DNA of 64,000 nucleotides, taken from the NCBI GenBank assembly GCA_948144175.1, contig CANXME010002010.1:620001-684000 (forward strand). The letters run 5' to 3'. The translations under genes and the position numbers were made by a program. This DNA is from Closterium sp. NIES-65. Lineage: Eukaryota; Streptophyta; Zygnematophyceae; Desmidiales; Closteriaceae. This document shows positions 44,978 to 54,342 of this stretch, piece after piece (within the stretch, counting starts at the first letter, position 1; every line of letters starts with the position of its first letter). The notes beneath the pieces are model-generated. The model was not told where the DNA came from, ran no database searches, and worked only from the letters and a program-made list of their open reading frames with translations.

Positions 44978-46833
44978 GTGGAGGTCATTGGTGAACCCAA
45001 CAACGATGAAGGGGAGCTGTTGGCAGGGGAGCAGTCCACTGACAGTGATGTGGTGGAAGTCAAAGCAGCCGAGCCTCCGCAGCGACGTTCCACTCGTGTC
45101 AACTTTGGCAAGCCTCGCAAGAAGTTGAGCTACCATGCTTGCCTGCCGCCGACCTCCTATAGCACGTTGCTTGACGATGTGCAGAACGACGTCGACCTGC
45201 AGGAGCTCGACCCTGACATGCACGCCGACCCAGAGAATCGCTCGGACATCGTGACGATGACAGTGAAGGATGCGCTGGCGAGTTGGAAAGGCAAGGCGGT
45301 GAAGGCCGCCATGGACGAGGAGATTCACAGCCTTATCGCCAACGGCACATGGGAGCTGGTCGAACGTCCACGCGGGGTGAACATCATGAAGAGCCAGTGG
45401 GTGCTGATGACGAAGTACCAGATCAACGATACGGTCGCTCGCGTGAAGGCATGCTTGGTCGTGAAGGGCTTCACGCAGGTGTACGGCACCGACTACGATG
45501 AGACATACGCGCTGATCAGCAGCTACGTCACGCTGAAGATCTTCCTCAGCATCGTCGCCGTCCGCGACTTGCACCTGATGCAGCTCGACATGAAGAATGC
45601 GTTCCTACAGAGTAAGCTGGACAGAGTGCTGTACAAGTACCAGCCAGACTACTATGACGATGGAACTGGCCGGGTCTGCAAGCTGTTGAAAAGCCTCTAT
45701 GGACTGAAGCAGTCACCACTGCTATGGTATAGGGCCCTTGATGGTGCGCTGCTGGGCGCTGGCTAGAAGAAGAGCCAGGTCAACGAGGCTCTCTAATTCA
45801 AAGTCGGTGACGGAGGAGTGATGTGATGGGTGCTCGTTTACGCCGACGACTTGCTTGCCGCCAGCAGCAACCTCTCGATGCTGAAGGAGCTGAAGGAGCA
45901 GTTGGAGGCTGCCTTTGAGCTACGCCAGATCAACCTGCTTGAGAGGTACCTTGGGCTGGAAATCGTTCGAGACAGGTCGGCAAGGTAGCTGTGGCTGCAC
46001 CAGCAGTCGTACGTCGACAAGCTGCGCAGGCGTTTCATCGACGAGGAACAGACCGGGCGCATCCCGAAGTCGATGCCTATGTGGAGCTGACATTCGATGA
46101 CGAGGATGCTCAGGCGCGCGAGGAGGAGTACAGGTAGAAGGTCGGCTCGCTGCAGTTCGCGGCGACGACGACAAGGCCGGACATCGCGTTCGCGTGCAGC
46201 AAGCTGGGAAGCGGCCTGACTGTGCGGAGCGATAACCATTGGCGCGAGGTCAACTGCTATCTGCACTACCTCGCCAACACCCGTGACAGTGCCTTGGAGT
46301 TTGGCGGCGGACCAGAGTCGCTGTGCTTGGTCGGCTACGTGGACGCCGACAACGCGGGCGACAAGCAGAACCGGACAAGCACGGGTGGCTATGTGTTTGT
46401 CTTTGGAGGGGCTGCAGTTTCTTGGTCGAGCCAGCGCATCAAGTGTGCGACGCTCTCCTCGACCGAGTCGGAGTACGTTGCGGCCACGGAAGCTGGCAAG
46501 GAGGCTTGTCGACTTCCTTTCCTCCTTGCAGAGTTCTAGTTGTTGGACCCTGCGATGCAAACTGTCCTTCGTGTGGACAACCAGTCGGCCATCACTATCG
46601 CGAAAGGCTTGAGGATTAAGGGCAACCTCAAGCAAATGGAGCGAAGTTATGCCTGGCTGCACCACATGATTAAGCGTGGGAAGATTGCGCTGAAGTACAT
46701 CGCCACCTCTGAGCAGCCGGCAGACTTCCTGACAAAGGGGCTTCACTTTCTGGCCTTCATCCGGTGCTCCGTCGCGATCGGCCAAGTTCGTCTGGCTGAC
46801 GTCGGCGACGATGACAACGATGTGCAGCTGTAG
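44978..46833 (+). pseudogene. Copia G reverse transcriptase and RNase H
   Basis: The frame 44978-45766 (262 residues) gives VKDALASWKGKAVKAAMDEE, NGTWELVERPRGVNIMKSQW, VKACLVVKGFTQVYGTDYDE, DLHLMQLDMKNAFLQSKLDR and LLKSLYGLKQSPLLW. After a stop, LVYADDLLAASSNLSMLKEL (YADD near 45838-45849) is followed by LLERYLGLEIVRDRS. RNase H at 46222-46833 has CLVGYVDADNAGDKQNRTST, GAAVSWSSQRIKCATLSSTE, LRVDNQSAITIAKGLRIKGN and SEQPADFLTKGLH. At least six stops or frame changes interrupt it. Confidence 0.9.
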
Positions 46834-46984
46834 GTGCCATGCCCTTCTGCACGGCTGGTGCGGTGACCGGCGTGCTGTGTGTGTTGCGTGCATGCTGATG
46901 AAGGATTTTCCCAGTGTATTCTATCCCTTGGGTTCTGAGTGGACCTTGTGCGTAGGGTGCCCATGCGTGAACGCTGCAGGGGAG

Positions 46985-48018
46985 TGTTGAAGGAATTTGG
47001 CCCCGCCCTCGCGTGGGAAAAACTGACTTCGTGGTCGGGTGTGTGGGAGGTGCAGCCGACCTTCTGCAGGTGTACAAAGGTTGCCTGTACACGAGGTGTA
47101 CTAGGGAATCCATGCAAGATTAACTGAAGCATCCGCGAGTGCAACACAGATGTCTCGTGCACATGTTCAAGTGGCGCAGCTTGTACAGAGGTTCGCGGGT
47201 GTTCGTCTGCACAGGGTCGCGTCTGACCCTGCGCACCCTTGAGACTGCACAGGTGAATTTTGGCCAGAAACTCGAGTGTGCCCTAATTTCGACCAATGAG
47301 GAGCTGACATTTTGAAATGTCGATCGAGGTGTTCGACAAAGATGGTCGACGAAGGCCGTCGACCCGTGATGACGAAGGTCGTCAACTGGTGATGACGAAG
47401 GTCATCATCCTGCAGGGTCATCAAGGGCTTTACCTGGTCAACTGAGTCACCTGCTCGACGAAGTTCTGCGGAGGGTTGCAAACGTCGTCGAGGTTGCTGT
47501 GGCGAAGTCGACTAATGTGGCAGCACGTGGTCGACTTGGCACATCAAATGCAACTGTCAGCATGTGGTTGACAACTTGCGCAATGTGCTTCACACTACAC
47601 GTTGTGCATAACTGTCTACAAGCACCTGCGAAGTAGGTGCTTGCACATGCACTTACAATCACCTGCGGATGCATTGTTGGCAAGCCGCACAGGTGTAGTG
47701 TTGGCAAGCCGCCATCTGCAGTGTTGGCAAGTCGCGTACGAGCTGCGTCGGCGGACCGCAGACTTGCTTCGTTGGCAGGTCGACAACCCTGTCACGCTGG
47801 CGGTCGACCTGCCTGAGCACTAGCAAACCTTGCATTTGATGTAGTCAATCTTTGCCATTGCTTGTTCTAATTCTGAACTGTGTAATCTCAGTGAAAATCT
47901 TGTTGTTTTGCCATGTGAAAACACAAGTCCTAGAGAACACAGACAGAGCTACGATCACTCTGACAACTCGTGCCAACCCCATAGTCTAGCTCCCACCATT
48001 GCAGAGTTAATCTCCTCA
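46985..48018 (+). repeat. 3' LTR of copia G
   Basis: It is preceded by the purine-rich tract GCTGCAGGGGAG. It starts TGTTGAAGGAATTTGGCCCC and ends TTAATCTCCTCA. It aligns along its length with 30051-30090 plus 36528-37529, sharing GTACAAAGGTTGCCTGTACA, CGTCGACC words and CACTCTGACAA(G/C)TCGTGCC. Small indels separate the two LTRs, so this is an older insertion than H. Confidence 0.9.
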
Positions 48019-48453
48019 CAAACAATAGCAGGGGAATGACCAAATTAGGGTCAGTTCCAATCGTTGGATAAATCCCCGGGGCTGTATAGAGGAAATTACT
48101 CAAAAGTCAACTTTGTAGATATAATGTTTTTTCCCCAAGGTTATGATCGCTGCCTGATACAAATTCCGTGTCGTATTCTACTGGGATAGGTTTTATCGTG
48201 TTTATATTTGGAGACCAGAAGAAAAGAATTGTTTTTTTTTGGCAAATATATCATACTATCTGACCAATAAGATAAAACCCAATCGGAAACGGATGCGACT
48301 CGGGAAGGCATCAACCCTAAACACAGAGGGGGGGTTTCCGTGTTTAGGATTGATCCCTCCCGGAAATGCATCCAGGTTCTCTATGGGTTTTATTTTTCTG
48401 CCCTGCCTTAACAGTTCCCGATAGCGGGCTAACGAGGGGAAATCGACGTAAAT
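48019..48453. repeat. Foldback (inverted-repeat) element candidate at 48272-48393
   Basis: The left arm 48272-48324 (ATAAAACCCAATCGG...CAACCCTAAACAC) pairs imperfectly with the right arm 48340-48393 (GTGTTTAGGATTGATCC...TATGGGTTTTAT) around a loop of about 15 bp with a G run. The inner arm motif is the one repeated at 29098 and 29166. It may be a MITE or a regulatory hairpin. The rest of the interval shows no gene. Confidence 0.5.
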
Positions 48454-48619
48454 TGTCAACAGTACGAACAAGAATGATAACAGAAGGAGAGAGGGGATTG
48501 CACTAGCAGGCAGGTGGGATACAAATAGAAAACCCTAACAGGGTTGTACTCACTGTTGAGTACCTCACTACAGCCTACACATCATAACATTCTGACACAC
48601 CCCCATAGGCAAAGTGGGG
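48454..48619 (-). repeat. Element I: LTR and reversed polypurine hairpin
   Basis: 48454-48597 runs TGTCAACAGTACG...ACATTCTGACA. Read on the minus strand it starts TGTCAGAATGTTATGATGTG and carries GTAGGCTGTAGTG, like the LTRs of C. 48598-48619 is CACCCCCATAGGCAAAGTGG plus GG, the reversed hairpin. This is therefore the 3' LTR of a minus-strand element whose body lies to the right. Confidence 0.8.
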
Positions 48620-49250
48620 TATAGTCAACACAACAAGCAATCTCAGGACAAGTGCATACGCAAAAACTAGTGGCAGAAACAGAGGGCAAATGAGGAGGAG
48701 GGACTATGAGAAGAGAAGAGATAGGAGGCTGCGGCTGAAGTTGCTGGCACTCGGGCAACGGGAGCAACTGGCACATAGGCTACCGGGGCAAGGGTATCCA
48801 GACTGCTGGAGTAACTGGCTTCGAGGCTAGACGAGCGGCTGGAGCAACTGACCCACGGGCGACTGGAGCGACGGGCTCACGTGCTCCCGGAGCTAGGGAA
48901 TCCGGACTACTGGAGCTGCTGGCTTCAAGTCGGCTACCTCCGTTCAACCTCCCCCCATTGCCCCAAACCCCCTTTTCACATCCCCCTCTGCATCCCTAGC
49001 ACCACTCCCTCAGCTCCCACATCATCCCCCCCCTTAGCGGCAGCTGCAGCAGTGGGAGAGAAAGGAGGAGGAGGAGGAATAGCTGTGTACGCAATCCCGT
49101 CACCCCCATATCCGCCACCCCAATGGCCCCCCACAGCTGCACGCGCAGGAGGGAGAGGAAGGGGAAAAGAGGGGGGGGGGGGGAGGAAGCCACCCCGCGG
49201 CGCACGAGGGCAAGGGCGGCGCGCGGGTCCCACGGGGCGGTGCCCGGGTC
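48620..49250 (-). mobile_element. Element I body, first part, non-coding
   Basis: 48700-48930 contains repeats such as CTGGAGCAACTGGC and ACGGGCGACTGGAGCGA, comparable (reversed) to the tail of C near 16090-16280. 48950-49250 is GC-rich with a G run at about 49172-49183 and GGCGCGCGGGTCCCACGGG units. No gag or pol was found. The body continues at 50664-50815 beyond element J. Confidence 0.65.
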
Positions 49251-49449
49251 CCACGTGTCAAACTTATATGTTATAGTCTTTGTAGGCTGTAGTGGGGTAG
49301 TTCATATGGGGTACAACACTTTAGGGTTTCCTACTTGTACTCCTCATGCCGCTCAATGCGTCCTCGTTTTACTTTCACATGGTTTCTGAGCAGTTTCCCT
49401 AGTGGGAACGATTTTTTTAGGGCCCACCACGATTTTTTTTCCTACCCTA

Positions 49450-50090
49450 CCCGAAGCGCGTTGTCGCGCCTACATCACCTGCGCCGTCGCATGCCCTGCC
49501 CTACTGCCGCCTGTAGGGGCACTGCCCTAACGGCTCGTCGCGGCCCTGACCTTGCCGCTCGTTGCGGCCCTGCCCTACGCGCGCGCTCATGCGCCCGCCC
49601 TACCCGCACCGTCGCGCGCCTGCCCTACCTGCAGCCGCCGTCACGCACCTGTCCTGCCCTGCTGGCCATCGCGGCCCTACCCTACACGCCTATCGCGGCC
49701 CTGACCTACAGCCGTTGTTGCGGCCCTGCCGTCGCCGCCGTCGTGCCTGCGGCCGCAGTTGCGGCCCCGCCATCGCCGTCGTCGTGCGACCCTACCGACG
49801 TGGCCCCGCCGTAGCAGCCCTGCTCTGCAGCCGCCGTCGCGCCTGCAGCACCCGTCGCAGCCCTGCCCTACCGCCATCGCGCCTGCAGCCACCGTCGTGG
49901 CCGCCGCCGTCGCGGCTCCGCCGTTGCGCCTGCCCTGCCCGCCCCTGGTGAGCACCTTCCCTACGCGCGCTACCCGCGCACCTGCCCTACCCGCGCCTAC
50001 TTGCCGGCCGAGCCGCGCCGCCCAGCCGAGCCGCGCCGCCCAGCCGAGCCGCGCCGCCCTACCGAGACGCGCCGCACTGCCCTACTAAGC
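49450..50090 (+). repeat. GC-rich leader of element J
   Basis: Degenerate units with GTCGCGGCCCTGCCCTAC and GCCGCCGTCG cores end with GAGCACCTTCCCTACGCGCG (about 49950), close to the leader ends of A and B. Near 50010-50060 are CCCAGCCGAGCCGCGCCG repeats like those at 1420-1470. Frames here are not genes. Confidence 0.65.
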
Positions 50091-50129
50091 AACGAGAGCG
50101 AAGAATAAGTGAACTGGTCAGCTACGGAA

Positions 50130-50300
50130 GAAGTGAAGAACGCCGCACTGCCCTGTCGTGGTCAGCTTCGTCTTGCCTACGTGGCCTCTTGGGCCAACAC
50201 TGCTGATGTTTTCACCAAGGCACTTCAGCCTTGTGATCATCAGCGTTTCTGTACTGTTCTAGGCCTTGTCCCCACTGGGCCACACTTGCTCACTTCTTGA
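50130..50300 (+). pseudogene. RNase H C-terminal tail kept in element J
   Basis: It reads RGQLRLAYVASWANTADVFT, KALQPCDHQRFCTVLGLVP and HLLTS before the stop at 50298-50300. It is homologous to the ends of B (12500-12642), H (30422-30570) and L (54343-54480). It has no catalytic residues and shows that J derives from a full copia of this group by one large internal deletion. Confidence 0.9.
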
Positions 50301-50663
50301 CTTTGCTTGTACTGTGATCTTTATACATATACCTGCATGCTTACACTTGCTAGGTTGTGATCAGTGTATTGTTTGTTCGCCTTTATATAACTCTGCATGT
50401 GAACTCGCCTTATGGCTATTTGCTTGTGCTCAGAATGTGTGGTGACTTTGTGATCCGCCCTAAGCTTGCTTTTCTTCTCTTGACTGGTCTTGTGACCTCT
50501 TGTTCTCCCCCACTTTGCCTATGGAGGTGTGTCAATCTTATATGCTATAGTCTGTGTAGGCTGTAGTGGGGTAGTTCATATGGGGTACAACACTTTAGGG
50601 TTTCCTACTTGTACTCCTCATGCTGCTCAATGCAATCATTCCTCGTTTTACTTTCACACCACG

Positions 50664-50815
50664 GGGCGGCGCGCGGGTCCCACGGGGCGGCGCGTCAGGT
50701 GCACGGGGGCCGTGCGCGGCTCCACGGGGCGGCGCGCCGAGCAGAAAACCGCCACGCACCCGGGGCGTGCGGCGAGCTGAAAAATGTCGCGCGCCCGGGG
50801 CGTTCCTCCAAATGC
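50664..50815 (-). mobile_element. Element I body, second part, truncated
   Basis: It continues the GGCGCGCGGGTCCCACGGGG units and reads into GAGCTGAAAAATGTCGCGCG, similar to the inner part of E (about 22010-22040, CAGAAAAGATGTCACGCGC). The primer site and second LTR expected to the right are absent, so I is truncated near 50815. Confidence 0.6.
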
Positions 50816-51695
50816 TAGCCTAACACAAGCCGTGCAAGGAGGTGGCTGCCTATTGAACAGGGCCGGGAAACCGGCTCTTTCATTCATATTTCATCCCCGT
50901 ATATTGGCCCTGATCGATAGGCTAATACCGACGGCTGCGGAATCATCGCGGCTGTTTCGTTTTCACATTTTTTTCCACGGTCAGCCTATGAAATGGGCAA
51001 TTGTGGCTTTAACGCTCATTAACCTGTTGGCAGAGTGTTAGCCTGTCGATCGCAACCGATACTTGATCCTTTCGCCCTCACAGAAAGAACCAGATGCCTT
51101 CCCGCATGGGCAAAGGTCTAGCCTAAGGGTCCATTCTTGGCTCGTGTCTGACATTGTTGAGGAAGACACAAGGTGACCTCGAACTCACTTCGGGTCTTCC
51201 GAACCTCCACCCAAACCTCCACTTCGTGTCTGACACGAGGTAGGAATGTACCCTAACCCTCGCCCCCCAAAAGTGGGGTTTGCCTAAGGGCTCGTCAAGT
51301 GTTGGCAGTGGGAGGAACACCCAGTCCGTGGACCCTGAAAAAAGTCCCTGTGAACTAGTCTGGTTGCAAAAAATATTCCGTTAAAAAAAAATATTTATTG
51401 TGAGGCGAGCGATTTGTGGGGAAGGCCTTTTTTTTCGGTGTTGTTACCCAGACCCCTTTGGCGAGCGGCCCAAAATTTTCTACTGTGCCCGTGATGACCC
51501 ATGTTGAAGGGGGCGGGCAGCTTCGCCTTGTGGGCCCTGCTCCTTTGCGCGAAAGCATCCGACTGGTTTGGGCGGTCGATCAACTCGGGGAAGTTGCTCT
51601 GAACACTTCAGAGTGTTAGCCGAACTCTTGGGCCCAGTTAGGCAGGCGTTAAAAAGGCGTTAATATCAGGCTAGGGGGCCGGCTACAGTGAAAAG
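50816..51695. other. Unassigned sequence between elements I and K
   Basis: It contains short A and T runs (about 51383-51392 and 51428-51435). Three short frames of 60-85 residues have no recognizable domain. I see no repeat pair or RNA gene. Confidence 0.4.
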
Positions 51696-51828
51696 TGTCA
51701 AACATTATATGTGTTATATTTCTGTAGGCTATAGTGGGTTTAGCCTTAGGGGGTACACAACTCTATGCTTTCCTACTTGTACTCTCGATCTTCCTAGTGC
51801 AACAAAAAAAAACCTTCTCATTCGAACA

Positions 51829-52635
51829 TGGCATCAAAAGCCTAGGTTAGGAACCTAGGACCTTCTTAAGCTAAGGGCCTACCCTTCCGCTACTAGCGCC
51901 CTAGAGCGCCCTCTCACCGGTTTTGTGCGCCTCTTTAGTATTGCGCCCTTGTGCGCCTCGACCTCTCACGCTGCCCGTACGCAGCTAGCTAGCCACCCGC
52001 GCGCGGCTCCTTTTTTTTTCTTAGCAGCCCGCTAACAGCCCGCTAGCAGCCCGCACACGACCCGAATTACGCGCGCGAAGACCGTAGGCCGCCCGCGCGG
52101 CTAGCACCACCCACGAGCAGGCCGCTAGCCGCCCGTCGACCCACCCAGCTAGCTATCCAGCGCGACGCAGCCCCGCCCGTAGGCATACGCGTCGCCCGCC
52201 CGTAGGTTGCTGCCCCTGCTTTCGTAGGCCGCCGCCCGCGCGCGACTGCAGCCTGAGCCCGACCGCTCGCCCCTAGGACGGCACACGACCCACCGCCACC
52301 CGCCCGCAGGTCACAGCCCGCCCACAGTTATGATCGTGAGTAGGCTCCTGCAGCTCGAGTTTCACTGCAGTACAAACCCAGCCGCGGCCTGTGCGCAACT
52401 GCAGCCTAGGCGCCGCCGCTCACCATGCTAGGCCCGCCGTCGCGCTGCCCTACGTGCCCGAGCCGCGCCGCCCGAGTCGCGCCGCCCGAGCCGCGCCGCC
52501 CGAGCCGCGCCGCCCTGACCGAACCGCGCTGCACCACCTACAGCACCTGCTGTTCCTGTTCCTACTGTTCGAGTTGTTCGTTGCCCTACCGCCACTACTG
52601 CTACTGCTCTTACTGCTACTGCTGCTGCTGCCACT
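51829..52635 (+). repeat. Leader of copia K
   Basis: It is GC-rich, with GCCCGCGCGC, CAGCCCGCTA and CGAGCCGCGCCGCC words. It ends in a TACTGCTGCTACTG-like stretch just before the gag start codon at 52636. The same ACTACTGC/GAGCAGTAG-type stretch precedes gag in L (about 58865-58900 reversed). No gene seen. Confidence 0.6.
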
Positions 52636-53987
52636 ATGGCTACACCCACTGTTCTCTCTTTCGATGCTGAGGGCCGTCTGCTCCATTTTGATGCTTGGCT
52701 TGACGATCTCCACCTCTTCCTCCAGATCACTGCTAAGGATGATATCTCACTGTATGACCACGCGTCCGGGACCGCTCTAGCACCTGCTGACACTGCTGAC
52801 AGTACAGCCCGCTCCCAGTGGCAAACTCGTAACGCCCACGCTCGCCTAGCCATTTGCAGCCACCTGCCGTTAGATGAGCGCGCACACTTCGGCCAGCACA
52901 AAACTGCTAAGGCACTATACACTGCAGTCGTCGCTCGCTACTCCTCGCCTGCCTCTACTACGATAGGCCGTCTCTCGCTGCCCTATCTTTTCCCCGATCT
53001 TGCCGCCTTTCCCACAGTCGCTGACCTCATTACCCACCTCCGCACCAGTGACACTCGCTTCCGCGCCGCCCTTCCTGCTAAGTTCCTCGCCAAGAACCCC
53101 CCCCCCCCCCCCCCCCCCCCCCCCGATGTACCTCGTTCTCTACCACCTTGTCGCCCGCCTCCCTGAGTCCCTTCGCGCAGTCAAGGACCTCTTTCTCACC
53201 CTCTGCCCCACCGAGCTCACCATTGACCTCCTCGAGAAGCATCTGCTTGCAGCTGAGTCTAGCATCAATGCTGTAGATGCCTCTCGTGGCGACCCCCGCA
53301 CGCCCCTCTTTGACGGGTGTTCCCCTCCCCGCCTTCTCCCCTCGGTTGCCTCTTCTGCCGCTGTCGACTTCCTTGGTGCTGAGGAAGTCGGGGCTGCGTC
53401 TGCTCCTAGCTGGAGGCGCAAGGGCGGCAAGGGCAAGGGGGGCAAGGGTGGTGGTGGTGCCAGCGGGGGAGGTGGGGGTGGAGGTGGGGGCGGTGGGGGT
53501 GGTGGTGGTGGTGGCGGTGGTGGGGGTGGTGGCGGGGCTGGGGGGGCCGGTGGCAGCGGCGGGGGTGGTGGCGGTAGTGGTGGTGGAGAAGGCCGGGGTG
53601 GAGGCGGTGGTGGAGGCGGCGGTGGGCGTGGTGGCAGCGGCACGGGTGGTGGTCGGGGTGGACCAGCGCCACGTGGAGGTTCGGGTGGTGTCCAGCGCCA
53701 GCAGTAGCGTCTCGGAGAGACTCCGTCGCCCCAGCAGCTTCGTGAGTGGTACTCTCAGCATGGGGGGTCTGGGGGAGGGGGTACCTGCACGCATGTCATC
53801 CGCACAGGTGACCGCGCTGGTCACACGTGTGGGAGGTTCCACACGACGCAGCGCTGCTTCTTCCGTCTCGACGACGCCTAACGTGCACAGTTCCCTGAGG
53901 CCTCTAAGCTGCCCCACTGGGCTGATCTGTTTAAAAAGAATATTGATGTCTTTGCACTTGACTTTGATGTTATCCTAGGAGCCAGGT
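52636..53987 (+). pseudogene. Copia K gag, frameshifted at a 28-C run
   Basis: The start is MATPTVLSFDAEGRLLHFDA, then DLHLFLQITAKDDISLYDHA, LDERAHFGQHKTAKALYTAV and FPTVADLITHLRTSDTRFRA, up to AKNPPP. After a run of 28 C (53097-53124) the frame changes to YLVLYHLVARLPESLRAVKD, IDLLEKHLLAAESSINAVDA and a glycine tract (about 53450-53650). Then come SPQQLREWYSQHG, the knuckle CTHVIRTGDRAGHTCGRFHT then TQRC, and VFALDFDVILGA at the L insertion site. Gag N-domain, linker and knuckle are all present, in three frames. Confidence 0.85.
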
Positions 53988-54342
53988 TGTCAGAATGAGA
54001 AGTGTTTGAACTATGAAAAGTTGGAGTACAAGTACCAAACCCTATCTTTGTGTACCCCCTAAAGGCTAACCCACTATGGCCTACACAACAATAACACATA
54101 TAGTGTTTGACACACCCCCATAGGAAAAGTGGGGGAGAGCAAGGGGTCACAAGAACAGTGAAGAAAGGCAAGCAAGCTCAGGGTGGATCACAAAGTCACC
54201 ACACATTTCGAGCACAAGCAAAGGGCCACATGGCCAGTTCACATGCAAAAGTATATATGCAGCACAAACAGCAAGGGTGATCTCAACCTAGCAGAGCAAA
54301 CAGGCAGGAGTATATATATAGAGATCACAGTATAGGCAAAGC

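Larger units (their letters stand above)
30051..48018 (+). mobile_element. Copia element G (long-LTR), carrying two nested elements and an inversion
   Basis: The 5' LTR begins at 30051 (TGTTGAAGGAATTTGGCCCC), is split by copia H, resumes at 36528 and ends ...ATCTCCTCA at 37529. The 3' LTR is 46985-48018. The copies are about 1042 and 1034 bp. Left flank CGAAT and right flank CAAAC do not clearly match. The interior holds a chromovirus remnant (37758-42484), TNT-type copia gag (42497-43009), an inverted protease/integrase segment, then RT and RNase H to 46833. It is non-functional. Confidence 0.85.
49256..50658 (+). mobile_element. Element J, deletion-derived non-autonomous copia inside element I
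   Basis: The LTRs are 49256-49379 (124 bp) and 50530-50658 (129 bp), TGTCAA...TTCACA, with the group core. The flanks CCACG at 49251-49255 and 50659-50663 match. The primer site TGGTTTCTGAGCAG starts at 49380 and the polypurine hairpin CCCCCACTTTGCCTATGGAG lies at 50507-50526. The interior is a leader joined directly to the last ~50 codons of RNase H, so gag, protease, integrase and RT are deleted. Confidence 0.93.
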
